From positions 1-7,222 of the forward strand of contig DAOTVD010000122.1 in NCBI GenBank assembly GCA_034437075.1: 7,222 bases of DNA. Reading direction: 5' to 3'. The notes beneath the pieces are model-generated. The model had not been told where the DNA came from, did not search any database, and was given only the letters and a program-made list of their open reading frames with translations. Made by a program: the position numbers and the translations under genes. Positions 1 to 6,500 of the stretch are shown one piece after another. Source of the stretch: DAOTVD01 sp034437075. Its GTDB lineage: Bacteria > Chloroflexota > Anaerolineae > Aggregatilineales > J027. Within the stretch, counting starts at the first letter, position 1; every line of letters begins with the position of its first letter.

Positions 1-550
1 GCGCGATGCCGATATAGATAAAAGTCATGACCGCCGGATTGGTGTTCTCTTCGGGCGGGCGTTCATGACGTGCTTTTTGCTTGGGGCTAATTTCCACGAC
101 GCGCCCGGCATCGCGCGCTTTGGGGCTGTGCTGCGCGACAGTCTGGCGCGCGTCTGCGGGATTGACCAACCCGGCTTCGAGCAGCCATTGTTGCACGGGC
201 GTGTCGTGTTCCATCAACGCGATCAACAAATGCCCGCCATTCACCACCCGATGCCCCATGCCTTCGGCCTCGGTGCCCGCGCGCAACATCACCGCGCGCA
301 GGTCGTTCGCCAGGCCGTCGATTTGATCGAGCGGTTCGGGGCGAATCTGCCCCAGGTTGTTTTCGACCGCACTGCGTAGCGTGGTGCGCTGTTCGGTGGT
401 AAGCAAGCGCGCGAGTGGGTCGTTTTGAATGCCGAGCAACCCCAGGAGCATGTGCTCCACATCAGCGTATGTGTTATGCCGGGCGCGGGCATCCGCGATG
501 GCGGCTTCTAAGGCAGCTTGGGCCTCTTCGGTGAACATAACAGAACTCAT
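1..550 (-). CDS. Clp N-domain (double Clp repeat) protein, partial, possibly membrane-anchored
   Basis: The reading frame is open from 550 to the left edge, giving 183 visible residues; the C-terminus lies outside the window. Residues about 6-50 (FTEEAQAALEAA..., then YADVEHMLLGLL) match the first Clp N-terminal repeat. Residues about 75-130 (LRAVMLRAGTEAEGMG, GGHLLIALM, LLEAGL) match the second. In ClpA and ClpC this domain binds substrates and adaptors for an AAA+ unfoldase. Here no Walker A is reached. After a charged linker (about 143-171) the sequence turns hydrophobic (PAVMTFIYIGIA, 172-183), which looks more like the start of a membrane helix than an AAA+ module. The ATG at 550 is chosen because GAGGAT lies 7 bases upstream; an in-frame ATG at 538 is the alternative. 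It follows the PPOX gene by 31 bases and is probably the next operon member. The family is secure; the domain architecture beyond the edge is not. Confidence 0.88.
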   Translation of the reverse strand, partial: MSSVMFTEEAQAALEAAIADARARHNTYADVEHMLLGLLGIQNDPLARLLTTEQRTTLRSAVENNLGQIRPEPLDQIDGLANDLRAVMLRAGTEAEGMGHRVVNGGHLLIALMEHDTPVQQWLLEAGLVNPADARQTVAQHSPKARDAGRVVEISPKQKARHERPPEENTNPAVMTFIYIGIA

Positions 551-581
551 GAATGATCCTCAATGCGGGCAGCAGGTGCTG

Positions 582-965
582 CTAAGTGGATTTGGGTTCG
601 TAAATTTCTAGAAAAATAGTGTCTTTCTTGCCGCCGAGATTGCTGAAGAATTGAAAAAGTCGTTTTTGCAAACCGTACTTTTTGTTCAGGGCGCGGTCGG
701 CTTGTTGGCCGTCGGCTTCATCGCCAATGATGTAGCATTCGGCGGGCACATACGCGCCCTTGGGGTTGCCGCGCACATCGCAAGGCGCGATTTCTACGCG
801 CGAAGTATGCCGCAGGCGCTTGGCCTTGCCCGAGTCCGCCAGCGTGAGCACCACCAAGCGGTCGGCATCATGCGCAAACCAGACCGGGGTCGGCACAGGC
901 GCGCCATTTTTGCGAAATGTGGTCACGCTAATGTAGTTGTTTTTCCTGAGGTGTTCAAAGGCCAT
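582..965 (-). CDS. PPOX-class probable F420-dependent enzyme (Rv2061-like)
   Basis: A 127-residue protein of the pyridoxamine 5'-phosphate oxidase-like split-barrel fold. The pattern VTTFRKNGAPVPTPVWF (14-30), then LTLADSGKAKRLRHTSRVEIAPCDVRGNPKG (40-70), fits the subgroup of PPOX-class proteins typified by mycobacterial Rv2061c, which are predicted to use the deazaflavin F420. The lysine- and arginine-rich SGKAKRLR stretch is where such proteins usually contact the cofactor phosphates. The length is typical of the small, single-domain members, which act in the cytosol, probably as dimers. The substrate cannot be told from sequence, and FMN or haem binding is an alternative. The ATG at 965 is chosen because AAGGAA lies 5 bases upstream and the family begins here. 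The frame extends upstream to 1034, but that start would overlap the end of the propeller gene and adds 23 residues unlike the family. It sits 35 bases after the propeller gene and 31 before the Clp N-domain gene. Confidence 0.87.
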   Translation of the reverse strand: MAFEHLRKNNYISVTTFRKNGAPVPTPVWFAHDADRLVVLTLADSGKAKRLRHTSRVEIAPCDVRGNPKGAYVPAECYIIGDEADGQQADRALNKKYGLQKRLFQFFSNLGGKKDTIFLEIYEPKST

Positions 966-1000
966 CGGTATTCCTTCTGACGATTCGGTGCGTGCTGTGA

Positions 1001-1843
1001 TTATACGGCCTGCCGGGCGCGGTGCCACACCCAAGCACCTGAGAATATGATGAGCATCAGGCCGATGGCCCCCGCGCGCACCGCAGAACCAGGTAGGGCT
1101 ATGATGGGCGCATCGCCAGGATGGGCCGCGTCGATTTCGTGCAGAAAGACGCGCTCGGTTTCGCCGCTGGCCAGGTGCAAGCGTTCATACAGCGCATCCG
1201 AGATTTCATAGGCCACCGAGGCGCTGTCTTGGCTCCACACCGGGAAGCGCTCGCTGCGGCGGGGCGTTTGGGTCAGGTTTTGCGGGGTGGTTTCGCCCGC
1301 CGCATCGACCAGGTAAATTTCCCAGTTACGTTCGTGATAGCTCGCGAAGACAATCGAGGCCCCATCCGGCGACCAGCGCGCCCAGGTATCATCGCCAGGG
1401 GTGCGCAGCAAGCGCTGCGGTTCGCCGCCATCCACCGCCACGGTGTATACATCCCAGCTTTGTTCATCCTGGCCATAGTAGACCAGGTGTTGCCCATCCG
1501 GCGACCAGCTTGGCGAGCCGTCGAAGGTGGTGCTCAGGCGGCGCGGTGGGCCGCCCGTGGCCGGGATGATATGTACGCTGTAATCGATATAGGCAATCCA
1601 GCGCCCATCCGGCGACCAGGTGACCGTGCGGTATTGTTCGTATTGCCCGGTGTCGCGGCTCAGGCGGAAGACATCGCGCGTATCGCGCCATTGGCGGTAA
1701 ATATGCGGGCCGTCGCCTGTATCCAGGATGAGCACGCGCGCAGGGGATCGGGGGTCGGCCTGGCGAGCATCGTATAAGACCCCGGCGAGCATCAGCGCAC
1801 ACGCCCCCAGCCCGAAGATGAGCAGCGCTATAAACGTTCTCAT
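1001..1843 (-). CDS. Membrane-bracketed PD40/TolB-like beta-propeller protein
   Basis: A 280-residue protein of unknown exact function. Four PD40 (WD40-like) blades are recognisable by WSPDG signatures at residues 76-80 (WSPDGRWIAYID), 113-117 (WSPDGQHLVYYG) and 157-161 (WSPDGASIVFAS), plus a degenerate WSQDS at 203-207. Such blades occur in TolB and in prolyl-oligopeptidase-like proteins, where they form protein-binding propellers. Four blades are fewer than a closed propeller normally has; poorly conserved strands at 35-62 and 215-240 may add others. No hydrolase triad is visible. Hydrophobic segments at about 4-24 and 257-273 suggest a helix at each end with the propeller between them outside the membrane. 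The ATG at 1843 is chosen because it overlaps the preceding stop as ATGA, which suggests translational coupling; an in-frame GTG at 1867 adds 8 residues but lacks a ribosome-binding site. Confidence 0.82.
   Translation of the reverse strand: MRTFIALLIFGLGACALMLAGVLYDARQADPRSPARVLILDTGDGPHIYRQWRDTRDVFRLSRDTGQYEQYRTVTWSPDGRWIAYIDYSVHIIPATGGPPRRLSTTFDGSPSWSPDGQHLVYYGQDEQSWDVYTVAVDGGEPQRLLRTPGDDTWARWSPDGASIVFASYHERNWEIYLVDAAGETTPQNLTQTPRRSERFPVWSQDSASVAYEISDALYERLHLASGETERVFLHEIDAAHPGDAPIIALPGSAVRAGAIGLMLIIFSGAWVWHRARQAV
1363..1619 (-). repeat. Three identical 14-base copies encoding WSPDG
   Basis: The string catccggcgaccag occurs at 1363-1376, 1495-1508 and 1606-1619, at spacings of 132 and 111 bases. 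Read on the minus strand it encodes the WSPDG turn of three successive propeller blades. Identical codons are used each time, consistent with internal blade duplication or gene conversion. The fourth blade (WSQDS, near 1235) has diverged. This is a protein-level repeat, not a mobile element. Confidence 0.8.
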
Positions 1844-2151
1844 GCGCGCGGTGTTCTCCCCGGCCACGGGACGACCGCCAGCGCCAGCAAAGCTAATCCG
1901 CCCCCCGCCAACAGGGGTAGCGACCAGGCCAGGTCGATGACTGGCGCCCAGGTGGGGCGCAGTTCATGCTCACAGATGATCTCATCCGCCGCCACAAGAT
2001 AGCGGCAAACGCGCCACTGTAACCCCTCTAGGGTGGAGAATGCTAGCCAGGGGGAACGGGCCTTAGGTTGGCGCGCCACGAGTAGGATTCCCGCCATGAT
2101 GATTACAACGACGCCCGAACTCAAAAGCGTAAATCGCAAAATGCGCCGCAT
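1840..2151 (-). CDS. Small two-helix membrane protein of unknown function
   Basis: A 103-residue protein that I do not recognise. A basic N-terminus (MRRILRF) precedes a hydrophobic helix at about 8-26. A loop of about 45 residues follows, and then a second helix at about 74-95, ending in a short basic tail. The loop holds two cysteines (C49 and C60), which could form a disulfide if the loop is outside the cytoplasm, as the positive-inside pattern suggests. The ATG at 2151 is chosen because GGAGG sits 5 bases upstream; an in-frame GTG two codons earlier (2157) overlaps that site and is unlikely. The stop overlaps the start of the propeller gene by four bases (ATGA), so the two are probably translated together and may form a membrane complex. 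The upstream gene ends 19 bases away. Confidence 0.68.
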   Translation of the reverse strand: MRRILRFTLLSSGVVVIIMAGILLVARQPKARSPWLAFSTLEGLQWRVCRYLVAADEIICEHELRPTWAPVIDLAWSLPLLAGGGLALLALAVVPWPGRTPRA

Positions 2152-2156
2152 AAACA

Positions 2157-2161
2157 CCTCC
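2157..2161 (-). promoter_or_regulatory. Shine-Dalgarno site of the small membrane protein gene
   Basis: The minus strand reads GGAGG here, 5 bases before the ATG at 2151. It decides between that ATG and the in-frame GTG at 2157, which lies on top of the site. Confidence 0.75.
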
Positions 2162-2170
2162 GCAGATAGT

Positions 2171-2710
2171 TTAGGGCGTGTGGTCGCCGAAGCGATATTC
2201 GAAGCTGGCTCCCAAAAGATTGCTCGACCATTGATGTGCCCGAAAAACGTTCAGAAAATGCTCTGCTTCGGCTTCACCCGCCACCACACTTGTGAGGCGA
2301 TAGCCATTGATGCCCGCCTGGCGCAAGTCGTTATTGGTGACGGTGCTCAGGGGCAGCCAGCCTTGGGCGGCATCTGCTGCTGGGGCACCATAGGCCCGGG
2401 GACCGTCCTTGTCAGCATGGAGGATGACCCCCATATGAATCTTACGGCTGGTGCGCACTTGCATAAACACCCCCGCGATGGCATCAAAAGGAATTGTGTG
2501 GGTTGTGCCGGGTTGGCGAAGTTTCAAAAGCCGTTCGCCTGCTACGAAGCGGGCATGGTCGGTAATGAGGTCGCCATCTTCTGCCAGGGTGTAATCTTCT
2601 TTTACGATGGGCCCCGCGCCACTGCGTAACCGCTGGCGTAGGGAGTACAGCGCGAAGGGTAAAGCTAAAATAAACGCTGCCAGAAAGGTGAAAAAGTAGG
2701 TTGCGGCCAT
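2171..2710 (-). CDS. Membrane-anchored protein of unknown function, first gene of leftward operon
   Basis: A 179-residue protein of no family I can name. An N-terminal hydrophobic segment (about 3-23, YFFTFLAAFILALPFALYSL) is followed by the basic RQRLRSG, so the N-terminus probably faces out and the rest of the protein lies in the cytoplasm. Residues about 35-110 alternate short hydrophobic and polar stretches (YTLAEDGDLITD, ERLLKLRQ, HTIPFDAIAGVFMQV, HMGVILHAD), a beta-rich pattern that could be a PH-like or similar barrel. The end (about 120-175) looks more helical (TNNDLRQAGINGY, EAEAEHFLNVFRAHQW). The ATG at 2710 has no convincing Shine-Dalgarno sequence, and a possible promoter lies only about 20 bases upstream, so the transcript may have a very short leader. 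It is followed after 19 bases by the small membrane protein gene. Confidence 0.75.
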   Translation of the reverse strand: MAATYFFTFLAAFILALPFALYSLRQRLRSGAGPIVKEDYTLAEDGDLITDHARFVAGERLLKLRQPGTTHTIPFDAIAGVFMQVRTSRKIHMGVILHADKDGPRAYGAPAADAAQGWLPLSTVTNNDLRQAGINGYRLTSVVAGEAEAEHFLNVFRAHQWSSNLLGASFEYRFGDHTP

Positions 2711-2732
2711 AAATGTGTCATCTGAGATCGTT

Positions 2733-2747
2733 ATATTGTGACAATAT
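2733..2747. promoter_or_regulatory. Perfect inverted repeat, candidate operator in divergent promoter
   Basis: ATATTGTGACAATAT is a perfect 7-1-7 inverted repeat. It lies between the divergent genes starting at 2710 (minus) and 2854 (plus), 22 bases upstream of the minus-strand ATG. On the minus strand it overlaps the interval between a weak -35-like TTTTGA (2753-2758) and a -10-like TATAAC (2730-2735), where a bound dimeric regulator could block or activate transcription. The regulator is unknown, and the site does not match a family consensus I can name with confidence. Confidence 0.5.
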
Positions 2748-2782
2748 GTTGTTCAAAATTGTAACCCGGTCTGGTGTTCATC

Positions 2783-2791
2783 TGCTAAAAT
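2783..2791 (+). promoter_or_regulatory. Possible extended -10 element for the plus-strand membrane protein gene
   Basis: TGCTAAAAT fits an extended -10 (TGnTAAAAT). No good -35 is found at 16-18 bases upstream. Transcription would begin near 2798, giving a leader of about 55 bases to the ATG at 2854. This is a weak call made by eye. Confidence 0.3.
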
Positions 2792-2853
2792 TGGTTTGTG
2801 AAGCATTGTTCAAACGTTTGTTTTGCCCTGATGTTGACGAGGATCAAAAAGAA

Positions 2854-3276
2854 ATGTCGATGTTTGATACAGGTGCCTATAGCGAGACGCCTTCCGGTGG
2901 CGGATGGCGGCGCAGCTTGCGCAGTTGCGCAGTCTTTGGGCTAACGTTTTTCGTCTTTTTCGGCGGGGGTACAGTGTTTATAGACCAGACGTGTATCAGC
3001 CAAACCCGGACATACATGCCCCTTTACCCGAACGCGGAAGTGGTCAGCGAAGAATATACCTATTTTCGTCCTTTCGGGATTGGCGAAACGCGCGTTATTA
3101 TGCGCACTGCCGATGCTGAAGGGGCTGTGCGGCGCTGGTATCGCGAAATCCGGCGCGAGGCCTATCGCGAAACGGGCGAAGGCATGCCCGGCTTGGCTCA
3201 AATCCGCATGGGCGTTATCGAGGCAGATGAAAGCGGCACGACGCTCTCGCTGAATTCGTTTTGTGTGACCCACTAA
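2854..3276 (+). CDS. Single-pass membrane protein with extracytoplasmic domain, unknown function
   Basis: A 140-residue protein. A polar, glycine-rich N-terminus with RRSLR precedes one membrane helix at about 25-43 (CAVFGLTFFVFFGGGTVFI). The remaining 97 residues should lie outside the cytoplasm. This part opens with MPLYPNAEVVSEE (55-67), continues with a strand-like TRVIMRTADAEGAVRRWYREI (79-99) and ends in SGTTLSLNSFCVTH. The arrangement of a YPxAE turn, a strand with TxD, and a helix containing WY resembles a common small-domain pattern in hypothetical Chloroflexota proteins; that link is from memory and gives no function. C47 and C137 could form a disulfide. The frame is open from 2713, but the ATG at 2854 is preferred because GAGG lies 11 bases upstream and the helix then sits near the N-terminus; the ATG at 2860 is also possible. 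No terminator follows. Confidence 0.74.
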   Translation: MSMFDTGAYSETPSGGGWRRSLRSCAVFGLTFFVFFGGGTVFIDQTCISQTRTYMPLYPNAEVVSEEYTYFRPFGIGETRVIMRTADAEGAVRRWYREIRREAYRETGEGMPGLAQIRMGVIEADESGTTLSLNSFCVTH

Positions 3277-3298
3277 CGCGCGTTTCATTAATTTGTCC

Positions 3299-3326
3299 TT
3301 GACAAAACCGAGGCTTTCACTATAAT
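3299..3326 (+). promoter_or_regulatory. Strong sigma70-type promoter of rpoC
   Basis: TTGACA (3299-3304) and TATAAT (3321-3326) are both perfect matches to the housekeeping consensus, separated by 16 bases. The start of transcription should be near 3333. It lies 23 bases after the stop of the upstream membrane protein gene and 218 bases before the rpoC start codon, so rpoC has its own strong promoter. Confidence 0.85.
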
Positions 3327-3332
3327 CAGCGG

Positions 3333-3543
3333 TTGCGGTGTGTATGGTGTAGCCGACAGTGGAAGTGTCCCACTATCCGAGACCGAAAAAAACACAATGG
3401 TAATCCGCGACGCTTGTGCGTAAGAACAAGCTATCGTACGGCTCATGAGTAGATGTTCATGTGTCGCTTTTGTGTTTTTGGGGTCATCCATGCATGTTGT
3501 AGTGTGAATGATCAATAGCGAATCATGAGCGGAGGTTCCCCCC
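3333..3543 (+). promoter_or_regulatory. Long, possibly structured rpoC leader (5' UTR)
   Basis: About 210 bases separate the predicted start of transcription from the rpoC start codon, with no convincing gene inside. Hairpins found by eye: 3355-3362 with 3370-3377 (8 pairs, one mismatch, 7-base loop); 3412-3417 with 3426-3431 (GCTTGT/ACAAGC, 8-base loop); and a long-range pairing of GCTCATGA (3441-3448) with TCATGAGC (3523-3530), which ends directly against the ribosome-binding site. The stretch between those arms is U-rich (3467-3479). I do not recognise a known riboswitch or ribosomal-protein leader. A regulatory role is inferred from length and pairing only. Confidence 0.5.
3531..3535 (+). 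promoter_or_regulatory. Shine-Dalgarno site that fixes the rpoC TTG start
   Basis: GGAGG lies 8 bases before TTG at 3544. An in-frame TGA at 3526-3528 leaves no upstream ATG or GTG, and a nearby ATG at 3525 is in another frame, so the TTG is the only plausible start for the conserved beta' N-terminus. Confidence 0.85.
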
Positions 3544-6500
3544 TTGGAAGCAAAAGATTTTAGTGCGCTGCGGATCAGTCTCGCTTCGCCCGACCAAATT
3601 AAATCCTGGTCATATGGTGAAGTGACCAAGCCGGAAACCATTAACTACCGGCGCCTACGCCCGGAAAAAGACGGCCTCTTTTGCGAAGCCATTTTCGGCC
3701 CGGCCAAAGATTACCAATGCTACTGTGGCAAATATAAGAACATCCGCTACAAAGGCATTATCTGCGACAAATGTGGTGTCGAAGTGACCAAGTCATCGGT
3801 CCGGCGCGAGCGGATGGGACATATCGAGCTTGCGGCGCCGGTGGCGCATGTGTGGTATACCCGCCGTGTGCCTAGCTACTTGGGCCTGCTGTTGGATGTC
3901 AGCCGCCGCAACCTGGATCGTGTCCTTTACTTTGCCCAATATGTCGTCACCCATGTGGATGAAGAGGCCCGCCAACGGGCTCTGTCGCGCCTGCAAGATG
4001 AACGTGGGCGTACTGAAGATGAACTCGTGGGTGACTTGGATGAGCGTATTCTAGCGTTCCGTGAAGAACGCGACGCCATCTTGCAAGAACTGGAAGCGCG
4101 GCGTCAGAGCTTGGACGAAAAATATAACACACAACGCGATGAAATCGCCGAAGAAATTGTGGCGGATGGCCAGCGGTTGCAGCGCCGTATCGAAGACCAT
4201 ATCGAGTCCGGGCGGGTGTATGAAGATGACATCATCTTCCCGCGTGGCGAGGTCAAGATCGCGAGCGCGAACGAGGCCCCCGATTATCATCACGTAGAAC
4301 TCGTGCAGGCGGAAGTCACGGCTTCTCTAAACGAATTGCAGGCGGAAATTGAAGACCGCCTGGCCGAAGAACGCAATCTATTAGACCGCGAAGCGGACGA
4401 GCAGACGAGCCACATTGCTGAAGAGATCGAGCGTTTGATGGGGGAACGCGCCGGTCGGATCGGCCAATTGGGCGAGCGCTACGCGGATGCTGAAGATGAA
4501 CTCAAAAAGCTGCACGTGTTGCAGTTTCTCAGTGAAACGCGCTATCGCGAATTGCGCCAGCGTTTTGGGCCGGTCTTCCGCGCGAACATGGGCGCCGAAG
4601 CACTGCTAGATGTGCTGCGCTACATGGACTTGGATGCAGAGTCGGTGAAGCTCTGGCAAGAGGTGCGCGAAACGCGCAGCAAACAAAAACGCAAGAAAGC
4701 CACCAAGCGCTTGCGCGTGGTCGAGAGCCTGCGCGGCAGTGGCAATCTGCCCGAGTGGATGATCCTGACCGTGTTGCCGGTTATCCCGCCCGATTTGCGC
4801 CCCATGGTGCAGTTGGACGGTGGGCGCTTTGCAACCAGTGACCTAAACGACCTCTATCGGCGGGTGATCAATCGCAATAATCGCCTGAAGCGCTTGCTAG
4901 AACTCGGCGCGCCGGATGTGATCGTGCGGAACGAAAAACGCATGTTGCAAGAGGCCGTCGATAGCCTGATTGACAACAGCCAGCGCGGCAAAGCACTCAG
5001 TCGCCGGGGCCGCCGCGAATTGAAATCGCTCAGCGATATGCTGAAAGGCAAGAAAGGCCGTTTCCGCCGCAACTTGCTCGGTAAGCGTGTCGATTACTCG
5101 GGCCGTTCGGTGATCGTGATCGGCCCGCAACTGAAGCTGCATCAGTGTGGCTTGCCCAAAATGATGGCCTTGGAATTGTTCCGGCCTTTTGTGATCGCTA
5201 AATTGGTGCAATACAACTACGCCAGCAATGTGAAAAGTGCCAAGCGCATCATCGAGCGCGAGCGCCCCGAAGTTTGGGAAGTGCTGGAAGAAGCCATCAG
5301 CGAGCGCCCGGTATTGCTCAACCGTGCGCCGACCTTGCATCGCCTGGGTATCCAAGCCTTTGAAGCCCAACTTGTGGAAGGCAAGGCCATTCAGATTCAC
5401 CCGCTGGTTTGTTCGGCCTTTAACGCGGACTTCGACGGCGACCAGATGGCCGTGCATGTGCCATTGCGCGACAAGGCCGTGGAAGAAGCCCAGGACCTGA
5501 TGCTCAGTACGCGCAATCTGCTGAAGCCGGCGGATGGGTCGCCTGTGGTGGCCCCGTCTAAGGACATGGTGCTGGGCAATTACTACCTGACGATGGACCC
5601 GACTGCCGAGATCGTCACCTTGCCCAACCGCGCGGATGACTTCCGCAGTTGGGAGGTCCTGCGCGAAGGTGGCTACCGGGTTGGCGTGGTCTTCAACTCG
5701 GCGGGTGAACGCCAAGTGGTGCACCGCGAATTGATTTACACCAACGAGGTCGTTTCGTTCCGTGAAATCATCGAAACGGACGAGGATGGCCTGATTATCC
5801 AGCGCCAGGATGCCGAAGACTTGGCGTTCGAAGCCTTGCGCGCGGGTGAAATCGACTGCCTGGTACACAACGCGCTGGATGCAATTGCGTTTGCCGAGCG
5901 CAACCAATTCGAGATCGAACTGGCCAACTTGTGGGAACGGCGCCATGTGGTGGATATGGATGAGGTCGATTATCTGTATAACCTGGGCATTGTAGGCTTG
6001 CATACCCCCATCTTATTGGGCAACTACTACGATGACCCCAAGCGCCAGCCCCCCGCCGAGCCGGAAATCACGACCGTTGGACGCGCGATCTTTAACCGCA
6101 TTCTGCCGGATGTCATGCGCTTTCATCAAGAAACGCTGGATAAGAAACGCCTGCAACGCCTGGTGGCCAAAGCGTATCAGGTATTGGGCCAAACCGAGAC
6201 CACCGAAGTCGTGGATCAGATCAAGAATTTGGGCTTCCATTACGCGACCATCTCCGGCACGACGATTGCCGTGCACGACCTGACGGTTCCGCCAGAGCGT
6301 GACGCCATCTTGTCGGCGGCGGAGAAAGCCGTGGATGGCTTCGCGCGGAGCTATCGCCGGGGCCTGATGACCGAGCAAGAACGCTACCTGAAGACGGTCA
6401 GCAGTTGGAACGACGCCAAAGACCGTTTGCAAGATGTCATCCGCGATACGATTGACCCCTTCGGCCCGGTGGCTGTGATGGCTATCTCGGGCAGCACGAA

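Noticed and set aside
1121..1777. 218-codon open frame on the plus strand
   Set aside because: It is antisense to the propeller gene. Its repeated IRRP units are just the reverse of the WSPDG codons.
1799..1801. Lipobox-like LGAC at residues 12-15 of the propeller protein, suggesting a lipoprotein
   Set aside because: The hydrophobic stretch continues well past the cysteine and the n-region is only four residues, so a membrane helix is more likely; the C-terminal helix also argues against a released lipoprotein.
2033..2629. 198-codon open frame on the plus strand
   Set aside because: It overlaps two minus-strand genes that have better starts and membrane signals, and it shows no domain.
2811..2820. 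10-base palindrome CAAACGTTTG as an operator
   Set aside because: It is short, it does not extend beyond 10 bases, and it sits downstream of the likely transcription start; one such palindrome is expected by chance at this scale.
3288..3641. 117-codon open frame on the minus strand across the rpoC leader
   Set aside because: It runs antisense through the rpoC promoter, leader and conserved beta' N-terminus, and its translation is low complexity without family features.
3961..4521. Intein or mobile insertion in rpoC
   Set aside because: The extra segment lacks intein splice-junction residues (no Cys/Ser start with HN end) and has a coiled-coil composition, so it is a structural insert of beta'.
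4897..6003. 368-codon open frame on the minus strand
   Set aside because: It lies entirely antisense to highly conserved rpoC sequence. Its translation is rich in H, Q, V and R with no recognisable domain, as expected from the codon bias of the sense gene.
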